From contig NZ_LIUT01000006.1 in assembly GCF_001277345.1 (NCBI RefSeq), positions 194,244 through 258,243 on the forward strand: a DNA stretch of 64,000 nucleotides, read 5' to 3'. The position numbers and the translations under genes are program-made. Position 1 is the stretch's first letter, and each line of letters begins with the position of its first letter. Below are positions 50,282-59,236 of this stretch, in pieces. The stretch comes from Paenibacillus solani. Lineage in GTDB: Bacteria; Bacillota; Bacilli; Paenibacillales; Paenibacillaceae. Under the pieces are notes generated by a model. The model saw only the letters and a program-made list of their open reading frames with translations, was not told the origin of the DNA and ran no database searches.

Positions 50282-51924
50282 GATATCAGCTTTCCTCTCC
50301 GAAGCTCTTCCTGGAATGCGCGAAGCCGGCTGTTGCGAACGGACAAGGAGATGATGAATACATCCCAGCGCTCCTGCTGCTTGAGCTTCTTGTATAGCTT
50401 GGCCAACCGTTTGAGCAGCTTGACGGCTGCTTTATAGCCGACCCGGTTCTTATGAAGGATGTATCGTTCGACGGCCTGATGGTAAAAAGGCAGCAGTAGC
50501 TCGGGTGCATTCTTCTCAATCGGCGCCAGCTCGCCAACTCGAAACTCCAGCGGTTCCCGGCCTGTGCTTAACTGATAGTCAATCCATTCCCGCCATCTGC
50601 CGTGTGTGATCAAGGCATTCTGGTAGATGTCCTTCGAGTAAGGAAGCATGTCGGCCAGACTGCTCCACATCCGCTCAGCCACTTCCGGCCGATGCTGAAT
50701 TACGGCATCCCAGTAGAATTGATAGCTGCCCAGATGCTCGCTGCGATGACTGCCAAGGAGCGGGCCGATCTCTGGAAGCCAGCGGGCTAAGCGGTCCCAT
50801 TGCTGCCCTGAATGCAGCATGCCGAAGAAGCCGAGCACGGCTGCCGGGGGGAGAATGCTGACCTTATCCGCTTCCCGGATCAGGCTCCATGCTTGTTCGT
50901 CTTGACCGAGGTAGAAGGACATTAGTCCCTGCGCCATATACCAGGAGGCACGCGAGAGGGCGCTGCCATATTCAGCTTCGGCTGCTTGCAGCTGTTCTAA
51001 TTCTTCTCTGATCGTACCTTCACTTGTTTTCATAAGCGGGTAGATCCAGTATATCCAGAGCTGCATGTAGACCTGGGTGTAAAATTTACGATTCCTAGGT
51101 TCTGTCAGCATACTCTGCCGCACAAGGACATTGGTCTCTGACAGCCGCTGCCCAAAGGCTCCCTTGGGCTCGCTGCCCTCCAATCCTTCCTTGAAGATGC
51201 GTTCGATACTAGCCTGGATATGATCTGCAGCAACCTGCGTGTGATAGCCGATGTAAGAGCCGGAAGAATTCCAGGCACTGGTCGGCTGTTTGATGAGCTT
51301 CCCCAGAACGAATAAATGGGCATGAAGCTCATATAAAGAGTCCATATCCGGCGGCAGCGGTGGTCTGATGTGATGGAGGGAGGCAAGAGCATTTTTGGCG
51401 TAAAATGAATTCTGCGTATTGGTCCCCAGCGAAGCCGTGCAAACTTCAAATAACTCATGCCATGCAGAGATGGGCAGCTCAGGCAGACGGTCTGCCTTGG
51501 CTCTCCAGCCCGATGCTCCGGGAGACGGCCGTTCCTGTGTGTAACGGAGATTAGGCTCGCTTCGGTCATAGGTAGAGCTCGCGGCATACGTAGTGGAATG
51601 CGCATTAACCAGAGCATGGATGGAACGACCCTGGAGCTGGGCATAATCAAGCAGAACCGCAACCATATGCTTGCATCCCACATTAACGGGACAGCTGCAT
51701 TCGCTCTCCTCCAGGGCAGCAGGGTGAAGCTGGACATGATAGGTTTCCGTTCCGTCCACAGCGGCTTCTAGGATGCCGGAAGCGTCCGAATACTCCATAT
51801 CATGAACGCGGCCTTGCTTGTAATATTGAAATCCCCGCTTGATCGTCAGATCGCTGAAATAACTGGCGGTTTGCTGAATAAGCGCCTGCCATTGTATATC
51901 ATCTAAAGTTAGGTTTGGATTCAT
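50278..51924 (-). CDS. ywqB: SWIM zinc-finger protein (YwqB-like)
   Basis: A 548-residue protein. The SWIM motif CSCPVNVGCKHMVAVLLDY (about residues 76-95, CxC...CxH) follows the typical entry RGFQYYKQGRVHDMEYSD. The rest is helical with tetratricopeptide-like character and no enzyme motif. SWIM domains bind DNA or protein and often accompany SNF2 ATPases. It is the first gene of a two-gene unit with the SNF2 translocase, joined by a four-base overlap. The ATG has GGAGACAACC upstream. Confidence 0.88.
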   Translation of the reverse strand: MNPNLTLDDIQWQALIQQTASYFSDLTIKRGFQYYKQGRVHDMEYSDASGILEAAVDGTETYHVQLHPAALEESECSCPVNVGCKHMVAVLLDYAQLQGRSIHALVNAHSTTYAASSTYDRSEPNLRYTQERPSPGASGWRAKADRLPELPISAWHELFEVCTASLGTNTQNSFYAKNALASLHHIRPPLPPDMDSLYELHAHLFVLGKLIKQPTSAWNSSGSYIGYHTQVAADHIQASIERIFKEGLEGSEPKGAFGQRLSETNVLVRQSMLTEPRNRKFYTQVYMQLWIYWIYPLMKTSEGTIREELEQLQAAEAEYGSALSRASWYMAQGLMSFYLGQDEQAWSLIREADKVSILPPAAVLGFFGMLHSGQQWDRLARWLPEIGPLLGSHRSEHLGSYQFYWDAVIQHRPEVAERMWSSLADMLPYSKDIYQNALITHGRWREWIDYQLSTGREPLEFRVGELAPIEKNAPELLLPFYHQAVERYILHKNRVGYKAAVKLLKRLAKLYKKLKQQERWDVFIISLSVRNSRLRAFQEELRRGKLIS

Positions 51925-52315
51925 TATTGGTTGTCTCCTAAGAGAAAATAATTCTGAGTATCCATTTAATCTATCACATTCCTATAGATGAAGAAACAAG
52001 CAGGAGATCTTGTGCCGGCAAGCCGGCTTTTGGATCATGTTGGATGTCCAAGTGGATCATAAGGTCAGAGGTAAAGCCGAACTTGGGGAGGAAGGGTCAT
52101 GGAAACAATTGCTGCATATCACAACACGCAAAAGTCTCCCATTCCGAAGGACTGGAACAGGAGACGTCTGATTCTGTAAACTGTGAGCAATATGCCCTGT
52201 GTGTACGGTGCGTGGTTCGGTGCATACTCGGATGGCTGTTGGCCGCAAGCACCTTCTGACTTAGCCGGGGCCTTTGCTGATTGCCATTCCTTAGTGGCCC
52301 AAACTAAGTCCATCT
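51925..52315. other. Intergenic region without recognisable features
   Basis: 391 bases between the SWIM gene and the small membrane protein gene. Open frames here lack ribosome binding sites and protein-like composition. I see nothing else in it. Confidence 0.5.
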
Positions 52316-52489
52316 TCATAATCGCCGATTTCTTTTCTCATCAATATAAATTTCCAGTGCAGTTATGGCTCGAATCATCAATTTGATAAGCAGATACAAT
52401 GCATATAATCCAAGCAGCATGAATAGTCCATTGATGATGAAAAACAACATGGGCCATATGCTGAATATGGAACTCCCCGTGCTCATCAT
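52316..52489 (-). CDS. Small membrane protein
   Basis: A 57-residue protein (MMSTGSSIFSIWPMLFFIIN at the start) with one or two hydrophobic helices (WPMLFFIINGLFMLLGLY and ALYLLIKLMIRAITAL) and a charged end (IYIDEKRNRRL). GGAGGGAGG lies eight bases before the ATG at 52489, an excellent ribosome binding site, which together with the amphipathic C-terminus makes it a true gene. No family recognised. Nothing nearby points to its function. Confidence 0.7.
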   Translation of the reverse strand: MMSTGSSIFSIWPMLFFIINGLFMLLGLYALYLLIKLMIRAITALEIYIDEKRNRRL

Positions 52490-52518
52490 GTAGCTCACCT
52501 CCCTCCAAGGCTTTATTC

Positions 52519-52674
52519 TTACTGCAAACCGATAGCAAACATTCTTGCTGCCTCAGCTTTAAGATCAAGCGACAGCATGGTCTTATTCAGGAGCCCGGAT
52601 ACAGGGGCTGGCTCATCCTGATCCAGGACATATCCATAGTGTCCATCCGGGATGAACGCCAGCTTCGCTTCCAT
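52519..52674 (-). CDS. Doubtful short ORF
   Basis: A 51-residue frame starting MEAKLAFIPDGHYGYVLDQD and ending AEAARMFAIGLQ. The composition looks protein-like, but there is no clear ribosome binding site (only GGAA at eight bases) and no family is recognised. It could be a remnant of a larger gene or chance. It lies directly upstream of the small membrane protein gene on the same strand. Confidence 0.25.
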   Translation of the reverse strand: MEAKLAFIPDGHYGYVLDQDEPAPVSGLLNKTMLSLDLKAEAARMFAIGLQ

Positions 52675-52824
52675 GCTGAAATTCCATAATATAACAACCT
52701 TAACATAACAAAAGAAATTATGTGATGATTTGTTATTGCAACATAAACTATTCAAACCAGGCACATGTCAGAAAAGTTACAGTTACAAGGAGATTTATTT
52801 TTTGCCCATTTCTCTGAATAATCG

Positions 52825-52851
52825 ACAAACTTCTCCCAGTCGCGATACGTC
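52825..52851 (+). promoter_or_regulatory. SigV-like ECF promoter of the stalk-domain gene
   Basis: ACAAAC (52825-52830), 17 bases, CGTC (52848-52851), about 50 bases before the start codon. Core bases and spacing equal the promoter of the sigV operon (CAAAC-N17-CGTC at 44625-44599). Confidence 0.6.
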
Positions 52852-52900
52852 TAAGTTATAGTTAGATATATATTTGGATCCCCAAGGAGAATCAGAGATT

Positions 52901-53977
52901 ATGAGAACAAGGAAATGGACAAAAAAGGTCGCAAGCAGTGCTGTAGTATTCACCATGCTAATGAGTACAATGGTGCAGGCTCAGGCCAGTGCAGCGCCGA
53001 AGCAGGAAATACAACTAAATATTAATCATTGGATGGTTACGCTCGATGTCGATTACGTCATCAAGGACCAGACCACATTGGTTCCTTTGCAAGCTATGAA
53101 GTATTACCTGAAATCCATGGGGCTGCATTGGAACAACAAAACCAAGACGGTAACCATCAGCACGGGTGCCGATCAAGTCGTGTTAGAAATGGGAAGCCGG
53201 AAGGCGAAGGGAGACAGCAAGGTATATTCACTATCCACTCCCGCGTACTTGAAGGACGGGCATGTTATGGTTCCTATTCGATTTATAGCGGATTTGTATG
53301 ATGCACAGGCAGGATGGGATGAGCAGGAGAGCATGGTCTACCTCTATACGCCGAAGGTCGACGTATCGACCTCGGAGGAGAATGGTTATGTGAAGCTTTA
53401 CCCTTTCAAGGTCACTAAATATGGAAGATATGAAGGCATGGTGGTCGAGGTAGAAGGGAGGAAGCGGGTATTTAAAGAATGGCATGGGGGAGACGGTACA
53501 CGTAAACCTATCGTTCATTACCAGGATGTTACGGGCGATGGCAAGCCGGAAGTGGTTGTGTTCTATGTAAATGGGACTGGAACGGGCCTATATCTTGGGG
53601 AAATGCACATTGTAGACGCAGAGACGCTGAAGGAAATTCCTGTTGAATCATTAGAGCAGGCCGTATCGACTTATGTGCAATCCAGCATCGAGAAGTATGC
53701 TGATCACTTCATTGTTAAGATAACGGTTGACGGGAAGGAAAGTTTCGAAAAATTTGAGGATGACTCCGAAGATAAGAGCTATATATTTGACAAGATTGGT
53801 TATGGGGCCGTGATTGATCATAGTCTAGTAAACGGGAAGCTTCAGACAAGGGCCGCGGTCAATGTAAGCATTGGCACTTTTGCAGGCGATCTTAAGATGA
53901 CCTATCGGTATCAGGAGGATCTGAACCGGTTTGTGGTGGATACCATGGAATACAGTCCATTAGATGAAGGGCGATAA
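52901..53977 (+). CDS. Secreted stalk-domain (copper amine oxidase N-like) protein
   Basis: A 358-residue exported protein. The signal peptide (about 1-31) ends at AQASAA. A stalk domain follows (VTLDVDYVIKDQTTLVPLQAM, then HVMVPIRFIADLYDAQAGWD). The second half (from about 175) has HYQDVTGDGKPEVVVFYVNG, a segment like FG-GAP/VCBS-type calcium-binding blades, and a beta-rich end. The family is frequent on Paenibacillus surfaces and is thought to bind cell wall. The ATG at 52901 follows AAGGAG at 11 bases. The ECF promoter upstream suggests control by the SigV-type factor. Confidence 0.82.
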   Translation: MRTRKWTKKVASSAVVFTMLMSTMVQAQASAAPKQEIQLNINHWMVTLDVDYVIKDQTTLVPLQAMKYYLKSMGLHWNNKTKTVTISTGADQVVLEMGSRKAKGDSKVYSLSTPAYLKDGHVMVPIRFIADLYDAQAGWDEQESMVYLYTPKVDVSTSEENGYVKLYPFKVTKYGRYEGMVVEVEGRKRVFKEWHGGDGTRKPIVHYQDVTGDGKPEVVVFYVNGTGTGLYLGEMHIVDAETLKEIPVESLEQAVSTYVQSSIEKYADHFIVKITVDGKESFEKFEDDSEDKSYIFDKIGYGAVIDHSLVNGKLQTRAAVNVSIGTFAGDLKMTYRYQEDLNRFVVDTMEYSPLDEGR

Positions 53978-54100
53978 CGGTTTATACCATGAATCATGAG
54001 AACTACACATACATGCATTTGAGTTTTTCGTCATGAATAATATTTTATAAAGTATATAAGAAGAAAACGTATTTTGGTAGAATGACATGTCTCATGAACA

Positions 54101-54126
54101 AAAAGGGCGCTGCAGCGCCTTTTTTT
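54101..54126 (+). terminator. Terminator behind the stalk-domain gene
   Basis: The palindrome GGCGC-TGCA-GCGCC, extended by AAAA/TTTT, is followed by TTTTTTT. Confidence 0.85.
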
Positions 54127-54332
54127 CGTTGTCCATATTTGAAAATAAACGTTATTTTCCCATTTTCTAAAGCTCGAAATTCAATAGATGACAAGCTGTG
54201 CAACCAACCTGGATTTGAACAATTTCATCCCTCTCTATAGGCCTTTATTACCATTTACTTGAGTCTAAAGATTCCTCTAAGATAGTTAATAAATCTGACA
54301 CCTTTTTCACTTTGGATCAAAAAAATCAAAAA

Positions 54333-54346
54333 AGTAAACGCATTCA
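54333..54346 (+). promoter_or_regulatory. Weak cre-like site before the YesM-type gene
   Basis: AGTAAACGCATTCA matches 12 of 14 positions of the CcpA consensus, 56 bases before the start codon. Confidence 0.3.
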
Positions 54347-54401
54347 ATGTTAACAAATATGACAAGCCCATACCATATGGACATTGAACGGGGGAGCGTG
54401 T

Positions 54402-56222
54402 ATGCAACAATGGCTTGGGAAATCGCTGAAGCATAAATTATCCATATTGATTATTATTGCTACGCTGGTGCCGCTGCTGTTTCTGGGGATTTTCTCTTTT
54501 AACATAGCGAAGAGCCTAACTGAGGAAAAGGCGAAGATCACAGGGATGAACACTCTCCGTCAGCTGGAAGCTTACCTGGACACCATGGTCAAGGATGTAG
54601 AGAATATGTCGCTGTTTCTCATTGGTCATACCGGTGTGCAAGCCTATCTCAAGACGGAAGAGAGTAATTACGTCCAGCAGACGACTATTATCAATTTCCT
54701 CACGAACTTGGCTTTTTCCAAGGACTATATTGCCAACATCATTATTGAGCCGCTTGGCAGTAAAGATCATATCTCGCACAAGTCGTTAGTGCGCTCCGAA
54801 TTCAGAAATATTACCGAGGAGATCCCGGATTATTATGACCAGCACCCGAAATGGTGGTCCTTCGTTCATCGGCAGTGGACCTTTGAAGGGGTAAGGAAGG
54901 TCATCACGCTGGCCAGACCGATTCGGAGCACGGATAAATACAAGCCAATCGGGAATCTGCAGATCAATCTCGATCAAGCCGTTATTGCCAATCAATTCAG
55001 GCAGGCTGTACTGGAGAAAACGGGTTTTGTCCTTCTTCTGGACGAGAACAATCGGATTATTGCAGGACCGCCCGATATGGAGACCAATATGACGCTGGCG
55101 GATTACTATCCTTCGATTCAAGAGTTTAACGGACTTAGCGGAAATATGGATTATGGCGAGGGAAGCAATAAGAAAACCATTCTATATAAGAAAATGTCCA
55201 GCGTAAACTGGAAGTTGGTCGGTATTATTCCCTCTCAGGAATATCGCTCCCAGAACCAGTATTTCATCAAATTAACTGTGGTTGCTGTAAGTGTAGCCAT
55301 TCTGCTTGTCATTATTCTGGTTCTTTTCCTGATCCAGAAAATAACGAATCCTTTGTCTGTATTAACAAAGTTCCTCAAGAACGCAAGCCCGGAAGAGCCC
55401 CTGCCTGCACTGCCGGTCAAAACCATTGATGAGGTTGGTCAGCTGATCATCAGCTATAACCGGCTCAGCTCCCGGATTGTGAAGCTCACGGACGAAGTGA
55501 AATGGAACGAATCGCTGAAGAAGGAAGCGGATATGCATGCGCTGCAAGTACAGATCAATCCGCATTTTCTCTATAATACGCTCTCTTCGATCCATTGGCT
55601 GGCACTGATGAATCAGGATGTGAAGATTGCCGAGATGGTGGGATCGCTCAGCGATTTTCTGAGATTCAGCCTGAATAATGGTCAGGAATACTGCACGATT
55701 CAGCAGGAGATCATGCATGTCCGACATTATGTAAATATCCAGACCATCCGCTATCCGGATAAATTCAAGTTTGAGGTTCATGTGGAGGAGGGACTGTATC
55801 AGCACACCATGCTGAAGCTGCTGCTGCAGCCACTGGTCGAAAATTCCATGCTGCATGGCATTCTGAGCCGTGACGGAATGGGAACGATTACGATTCGCGG
55901 CCACCGCGAACAGGATGGAATCCACTTTATGGTGGAGGATGATGGCATCGGAATGTCGGCGGAGCGCCTGGATTGGCTTCAGGAGCAGTTGGTTGAAAAT
56001 CCGCTCCAGTATGAGAAGGGCCAAACTAAACGCGGAAGCTATGGACTGCGTAATGTCCATAAACGGCTGCTCCTTCATTACGGCAAGGATGCGGGATTGC
56101 GTGTGGAGAGCACGGAGGATGCCGGAACGCGGGTGATGTTTACAATACCTGATTTACCTGAAATTCAACAATCGGAAATTTCCGACAAAGGGGATGGCGA
56201 CATTGAAGGTACTGATCGTTGA
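54402..56222 (+). CDS. YesM-type sensor histidine kinase
   Basis: A 606-residue membrane kinase. Two membrane helices (about 12-34, KLSILIIIATLVPLLFLGIF, and about 290-312, VVAVSVAILLVIILVLFLI) flank an extracellular dCache-like sensor; a HAMP domain follows. The kinase core has the phosphorylated histidine in QINPHFLYNTL and the ATP site with LLLQPLVENSMLHGI and VEDDGIGM. Such kinases control neighbouring sugar transport genes. The ATG at 54402 is five bases behind GGGGGAG. The end overlaps the response regulator gene. Confidence 0.92.
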   Translation: MQQWLGKSLKHKLSILIIIATLVPLLFLGIFSFNIAKSLTEEKAKITGMNTLRQLEAYLDTMVKDVENMSLFLIGHTGVQAYLKTEESNYVQQTTIINFLTNLAFSKDYIANIIIEPLGSKDHISHKSLVRSEFRNITEEIPDYYDQHPKWWSFVHRQWTFEGVRKVITLARPIRSTDKYKPIGNLQINLDQAVIANQFRQAVLEKTGFVLLLDENNRIIAGPPDMETNMTLADYYPSIQEFNGLSGNMDYGEGSNKKTILYKKMSSVNWKLVGIIPSQEYRSQNQYFIKLTVVAVSVAILLVIILVLFLIQKITNPLSVLTKFLKNASPEEPLPALPVKTIDEVGQLIISYNRLSSRIVKLTDEVKWNESLKKEADMHALQVQINPHFLYNTLSSIHWLALMNQDVKIAEMVGSLSDFLRFSLNNGQEYCTIQQEIMHVRHYVNIQTIRYPDKFKFEVHVEEGLYQHTMLKLLLQPLVENSMLHGILSRDGMGTITIRGHREQDGIHFMVEDDGIGMSAERLDWLQEQLVENPLQYEKGQTKRGSYGLRNVHKRLLLHYGKDAGLRVESTEDAGTRVMFTIPDLPEIQQSEISDKGDGDIEGTDR

Positions 56223-57768
56223 TGATGAAGTGATCATTCGGAATGGCCTGAGTACAGTGATCAATTGGGCAGATAACGGTTTTACTGTGCTGGCACCTGC
56301 GGCTTCAGCGGAGGAAGCCCTTCAGCGTATTCCGGTTGAAATGCCTGACATTATATTTACGGACATACGCATGACGGGCCTGAGCGGGCTGGATATGGCG
56401 CGTGAAGTCAAGCAGCAGTATCCCGAGATCGAGGTCATTGTCATCTCGGGATACGACGAATTTGTATATGCACAGCAGGCGATGCGGGAAGGCGTGAGCG
56501 ATTATTTGCTAAAGACGAGCAGACCCGGGGAAATTATCGAGGCTGCTGTCCAAGCGAGAGAGCGGCTGCTGCTGCAAAAGCTAAACCAAGCCAAGCAAGA
56601 AGAGCAGGAGAAAGTGGTTAATCGAGGGTTTCTGAGAAGGCTGCTTGCTTCCGGAAAATCGCTGGATGACTCCGCCAGTAATGAATTGTGGGAGCGGTAC
56701 CCTGAGCTGTGCCTGGAATTGATGGGCTCGGCACTTCAGATTTGGATACTGTCTGTGTATCCGTTTGAGGAGAAGGGGGAACTGACAATTGGGGAGCAGC
56801 ACAGCGTACTCGGGACGGAACTGACTGAAGAAGTTGGCGGAGCATGGCTGGAGTGGCATGGCTCCCTGCTTCTATTGAGACGAACAGAACCGAACCGCGA
56901 GTGGGATCGGGTAGCTTCCGCAATACGGAATATAGAATCCAAGCAAGGTTGTCGAATAATAGCGGCTTGCGGCCGGACGGTTTCCAGTGTGCAAGAGCTG
57001 CATATTGCACTTAGTACCGCATTAGAAGCCAGCTCTTACGAGTGGCTGCTGCATTCGGATCAGATTATCCGTTATGAAGAGATCAAAGGACGCCATGGAA
57101 TCCGGACAGTTTGCTCAATAGAGGAAGAAACCAAGCTATCTTCTCTCCTGCGTTCAGGACAATCTCCCGAGCTGCAGACTTGGATTGCCGACTTATTGAG
57201 ACGGATCCGGAGTCAAAGCCAGGCTACGCCTGCCTCGGTTCAGTCCTACCTGCACTCTTTGATCGTTTCGGCACAGCGCTGGTTGATACGATCGGCGACA
57301 TCGATCGGCTACACCAGTCCGGTTACCGTGGAAGAGACATATGATATCCGTGAGCTGACGAGGACACCGGAGAAAGTGCTGATGGAATCTCTGGGAGTGA
57401 TCATGAAGCAGTACCACGATATGGTGTCAACCACGAGTCCCGTCCAGCGGGCGATATCTTTTATCCATGAACATCTCGGACAGAGCCTGTCGCTTCAACA
57501 AGTGGCTAAGCATGTTCATATGAACCCCAACTATTTTAGCGAGATGTTTAAGAAGGAAACCGGACAGAATTACATTGAGTTTGTGACGCAGGCCAAGCTG
57601 CAAAAAGCGATGAATCTGCTCAGGGAAACGCCTGCCAAGATTAGTGAAATTGCAAATGAAATCGGGTATGAGGATATTAAGTATTTTAACCGCTTGTTTA
57701 AGAAATGGACCGGGCAAACGCCGTCGGAATATCGGGCAAATCCTGAATTTTGTCCCTCTATGGACTGA
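56203..57768 (+). CDS. YesN-type AraC response regulator
   Basis: A 521-residue regulator. Receiver domain at 1-120: KVLIVDDEVIIRNG, phosphorylated aspartate in DIIFTDIRMTG, VISGYDEF and the lysine in YLLKTSRPGE. A middle helical region follows, and an AraC DNA-binding domain at the end (LSLQQVAKHVHMNPNYFSEM; KISEIANEIGYEDIKYFNRL; FKKWTGQTPSEYR). The TTG at 56203 is nine bases behind AAAGGGG; an ATG at 56194 touches that site and is less likely. It overlaps the kinase gene and should activate the ABC transporter operon 95 bases downstream. Confidence 0.92.
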   Translation: MKVLIVDDEVIIRNGLSTVINWADNGFTVLAPAASAEEALQRIPVEMPDIIFTDIRMTGLSGLDMAREVKQQYPEIEVIVISGYDEFVYAQQAMREGVSDYLLKTSRPGEIIEAAVQARERLLLQKLNQAKQEEQEKVVNRGFLRRLLASGKSLDDSASNELWERYPELCLELMGSALQIWILSVYPFEEKGELTIGEQHSVLGTELTEEVGGAWLEWHGSLLLLRRTEPNREWDRVASAIRNIESKQGCRIIAACGRTVSSVQELHIALSTALEASSYEWLLHSDQIIRYEEIKGRHGIRTVCSIEEETKLSSLLRSGQSPELQTWIADLLRRIRSQSQATPASVQSYLHSLIVSAQRWLIRSATSIGYTSPVTVEETYDIRELTRTPEKVLMESLGVIMKQYHDMVSTTSPVQRAISFIHEHLGQSLSLQQVAKHVHMNPNYFSEMFKKETGQNYIEFVTQAKLQKAMNLLRETPAKISEIANEIGYEDIKYFNRLFKKWTGQTPSEYRANPEFCPSMD

Positions 57769-57781
57769 AGTATATCCCCTA

Positions 57782-57795
57782 TGTAAGCGCTATCT
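57782..57795 (+). promoter_or_regulatory. cre-like CcpA site before the second sugar transporter
   Basis: TGTAAGCGCTATCT matches 13 of 14 positions of TGWAANCGNTNWCA. A TATACT -10 candidate lies at 57803-57808, so the site covers the -35 region. No good -35 box is present, as expected for an activator-dependent promoter. Confidence 0.5.
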
Positions 57796-57862
57796 CCTCT
57801 TTTATACTTAGGCTAATCATCTCAATATGCTTCATTTTCGTAAATTAAAAGGGGGATTGACC

Positions 57863-59191
57863 ATGAGATCAAAACGGAAAATAGGTCTTGTACTGCTGAT
57901 GATGACACTGGTCCTCGCAGCTTGCGGAGGCGGGCAAAGCAAAGAGCAGGCAGGGGGAGGAAAAGAAGGTAGCCAGGAGAAGGTCAAGCTTACAATCTGG
58001 CATAACTTTGCCGGTGATGACCTGCGTGCGAAGTCTGTCAGAAGCTTTATCGATCAATTCGCTCAGGATCATCCGGAAGTTACGCTGGATGCGCAAGCCA
58101 TTCCACCGGATGGTTACCGTCAGCGTCTGAGTACAGTAGCGGCTGCGAATGAAATGCCGGATGTATTCTTCGTGTATGCAGGAAGCCATTCCGCCGAGCT
58201 TCATCAGGCGAAGCTGCTTCAACCGATTACGGAGGTGCTCGATGCGCATTCCGATTGGAAGGATAAGTTCCTGCCAGGAGCATTTGATCCATACCAGTTC
58301 GAAGAAGGTCAGATCTACTCTGCACCAGTCGGCATGTCCGCCACTTCGATTTTGTACTACAACAAAGCGCTGTTTGACAAACATAATGTAAAAGTTCCAA
58401 CGACTTGGGAAGAAATGATGACGGCGGTTAAAACGTTCAACGATAACGGCATTACGCCGATCGCCCTCGGAAACAAAGCGCCATGGGTTGCGCAGTCCAC
58501 CATTATCGGATCGATTGCCGACCGCGTGACGGGCACCGAATGGTTCAAAAAAGCGGCAGCACAGGATGGCGCGAAATTCACCGATCCTGAGTTTATCGAA
58601 GCACTTGGTTATTTCAAAGAACTGGTTGACAACAAAGCCTTCCAGGAAGGCGCGAACAGCATCGACAATACGCAAGCCGAGCAGTATTTCATTCAAGGCA
58701 ATGCAGCGATGATGATCAGCGGTGCCTGGACACTGACAAACCTTGCGGCTTCCTCATCGGAAGAGCAAATGAAGGATATCGAGGTAACTACATTGCCTTC
58801 AATCCCTGGAGGTAAAGGGGAAGCAGGCACCATCTCTGGTGGAGCTGGCGGCGGTCTGGCCCTTAGCAGCAGAACAGAAGGGAAAGCGAAAGAATTGGCG
58901 CTTGAACTGATTTATGCCGTGAGTGGACCGGAAGCGCAAAAGGCAATTGCTGAAAGCAACTCCATGGTTATGTACGATACCGACATTGATGAGTCTAAAG
59001 TTACGTCTCTGTACTATAAAGCTTTTAATCTGGTAAAAACCACCGGCATTACGCCGGTATACGATGCTTATCTGTCTGCAGAGGCGGCTGATGTTATCAA
59101 TAACGGCCTGCAGGAGATCATGATGGGCGGTTCCATCGAAGGCGTTGCCCAGAAACTTCAGGACGCGCAAGCAAGATCCGCTACTCCATAA
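57863..59191 (+). CDS. Sugar ABC transporter substrate-binding lipoprotein
   Basis: A 442-residue family 1 solute-binding protein. Signal peptide with lipobox LAAC (MTLVLAACGGG), linker rich in G, E and K, then KLTIWHNFAGDDLRAKSVRSF, MPDVFFVYAGSHSAEL, YSAPVGMSATSILYYNKALF and FIQGNAAMMISGAWTL. The ATG at 57863 is seven bases behind AGGGGG. It heads the second CUT1-type transporter operon of the window and is likely controlled by the YesMN-type system upstream and by CcpA. The ligand is unknown. Confidence 0.93.
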   Translation: MRSKRKIGLVLLMMTLVLAACGGGQSKEQAGGGKEGSQEKVKLTIWHNFAGDDLRAKSVRSFIDQFAQDHPEVTLDAQAIPPDGYRQRLSTVAAANEMPDVFFVYAGSHSAELHQAKLLQPITEVLDAHSDWKDKFLPGAFDPYQFEEGQIYSAPVGMSATSILYYNKALFDKHNVKVPTTWEEMMTAVKTFNDNGITPIALGNKAPWVAQSTIIGSIADRVTGTEWFKKAAAQDGAKFTDPEFIEALGYFKELVDNKAFQEGANSIDNTQAEQYFIQGNAAMMISGAWTLTNLAASSSEEQMKDIEVTTLPSIPGGKGEAGTISGGAGGGLALSSRTEGKAKELALELIYAVSGPEAQKAIAESNSMVMYDTDIDESKVTSLYYKAFNLVKTTGITPVYDAYLSAEAADVINNGLQEIMMGGSIEGVAQKLQDAQARSATP

Positions 59192-59236
59192 GAAACAGTA
59201 CATCATTGCATAAGGATTAGGAGGGAGGAGGCTGCC

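Larger units (their letters stand above)
52490..52900. other. Region upstream of the stalk-domain gene
   Basis: 411 bases. It holds a doubtful ORF (52519-52674, minus) and, at its right end, the ECF-type promoter of the stalk-domain gene. The middle is AT-rich without further structure. Confidence 0.5.
53978..54401. other. Region upstream of the two-component system
   Basis: 424 bases, AT-rich. It contains the terminator at 54101-54126 and a weak cre-like site at 54333-54346. No ORF is supported. Confidence 0.55.

Noticed and set aside
52044..52320. Several short frames on both strands between the SWIM gene and the small membrane protein gene
   Set aside because: No ribosome binding sites and overlapping in all frames; treated as non-coding.
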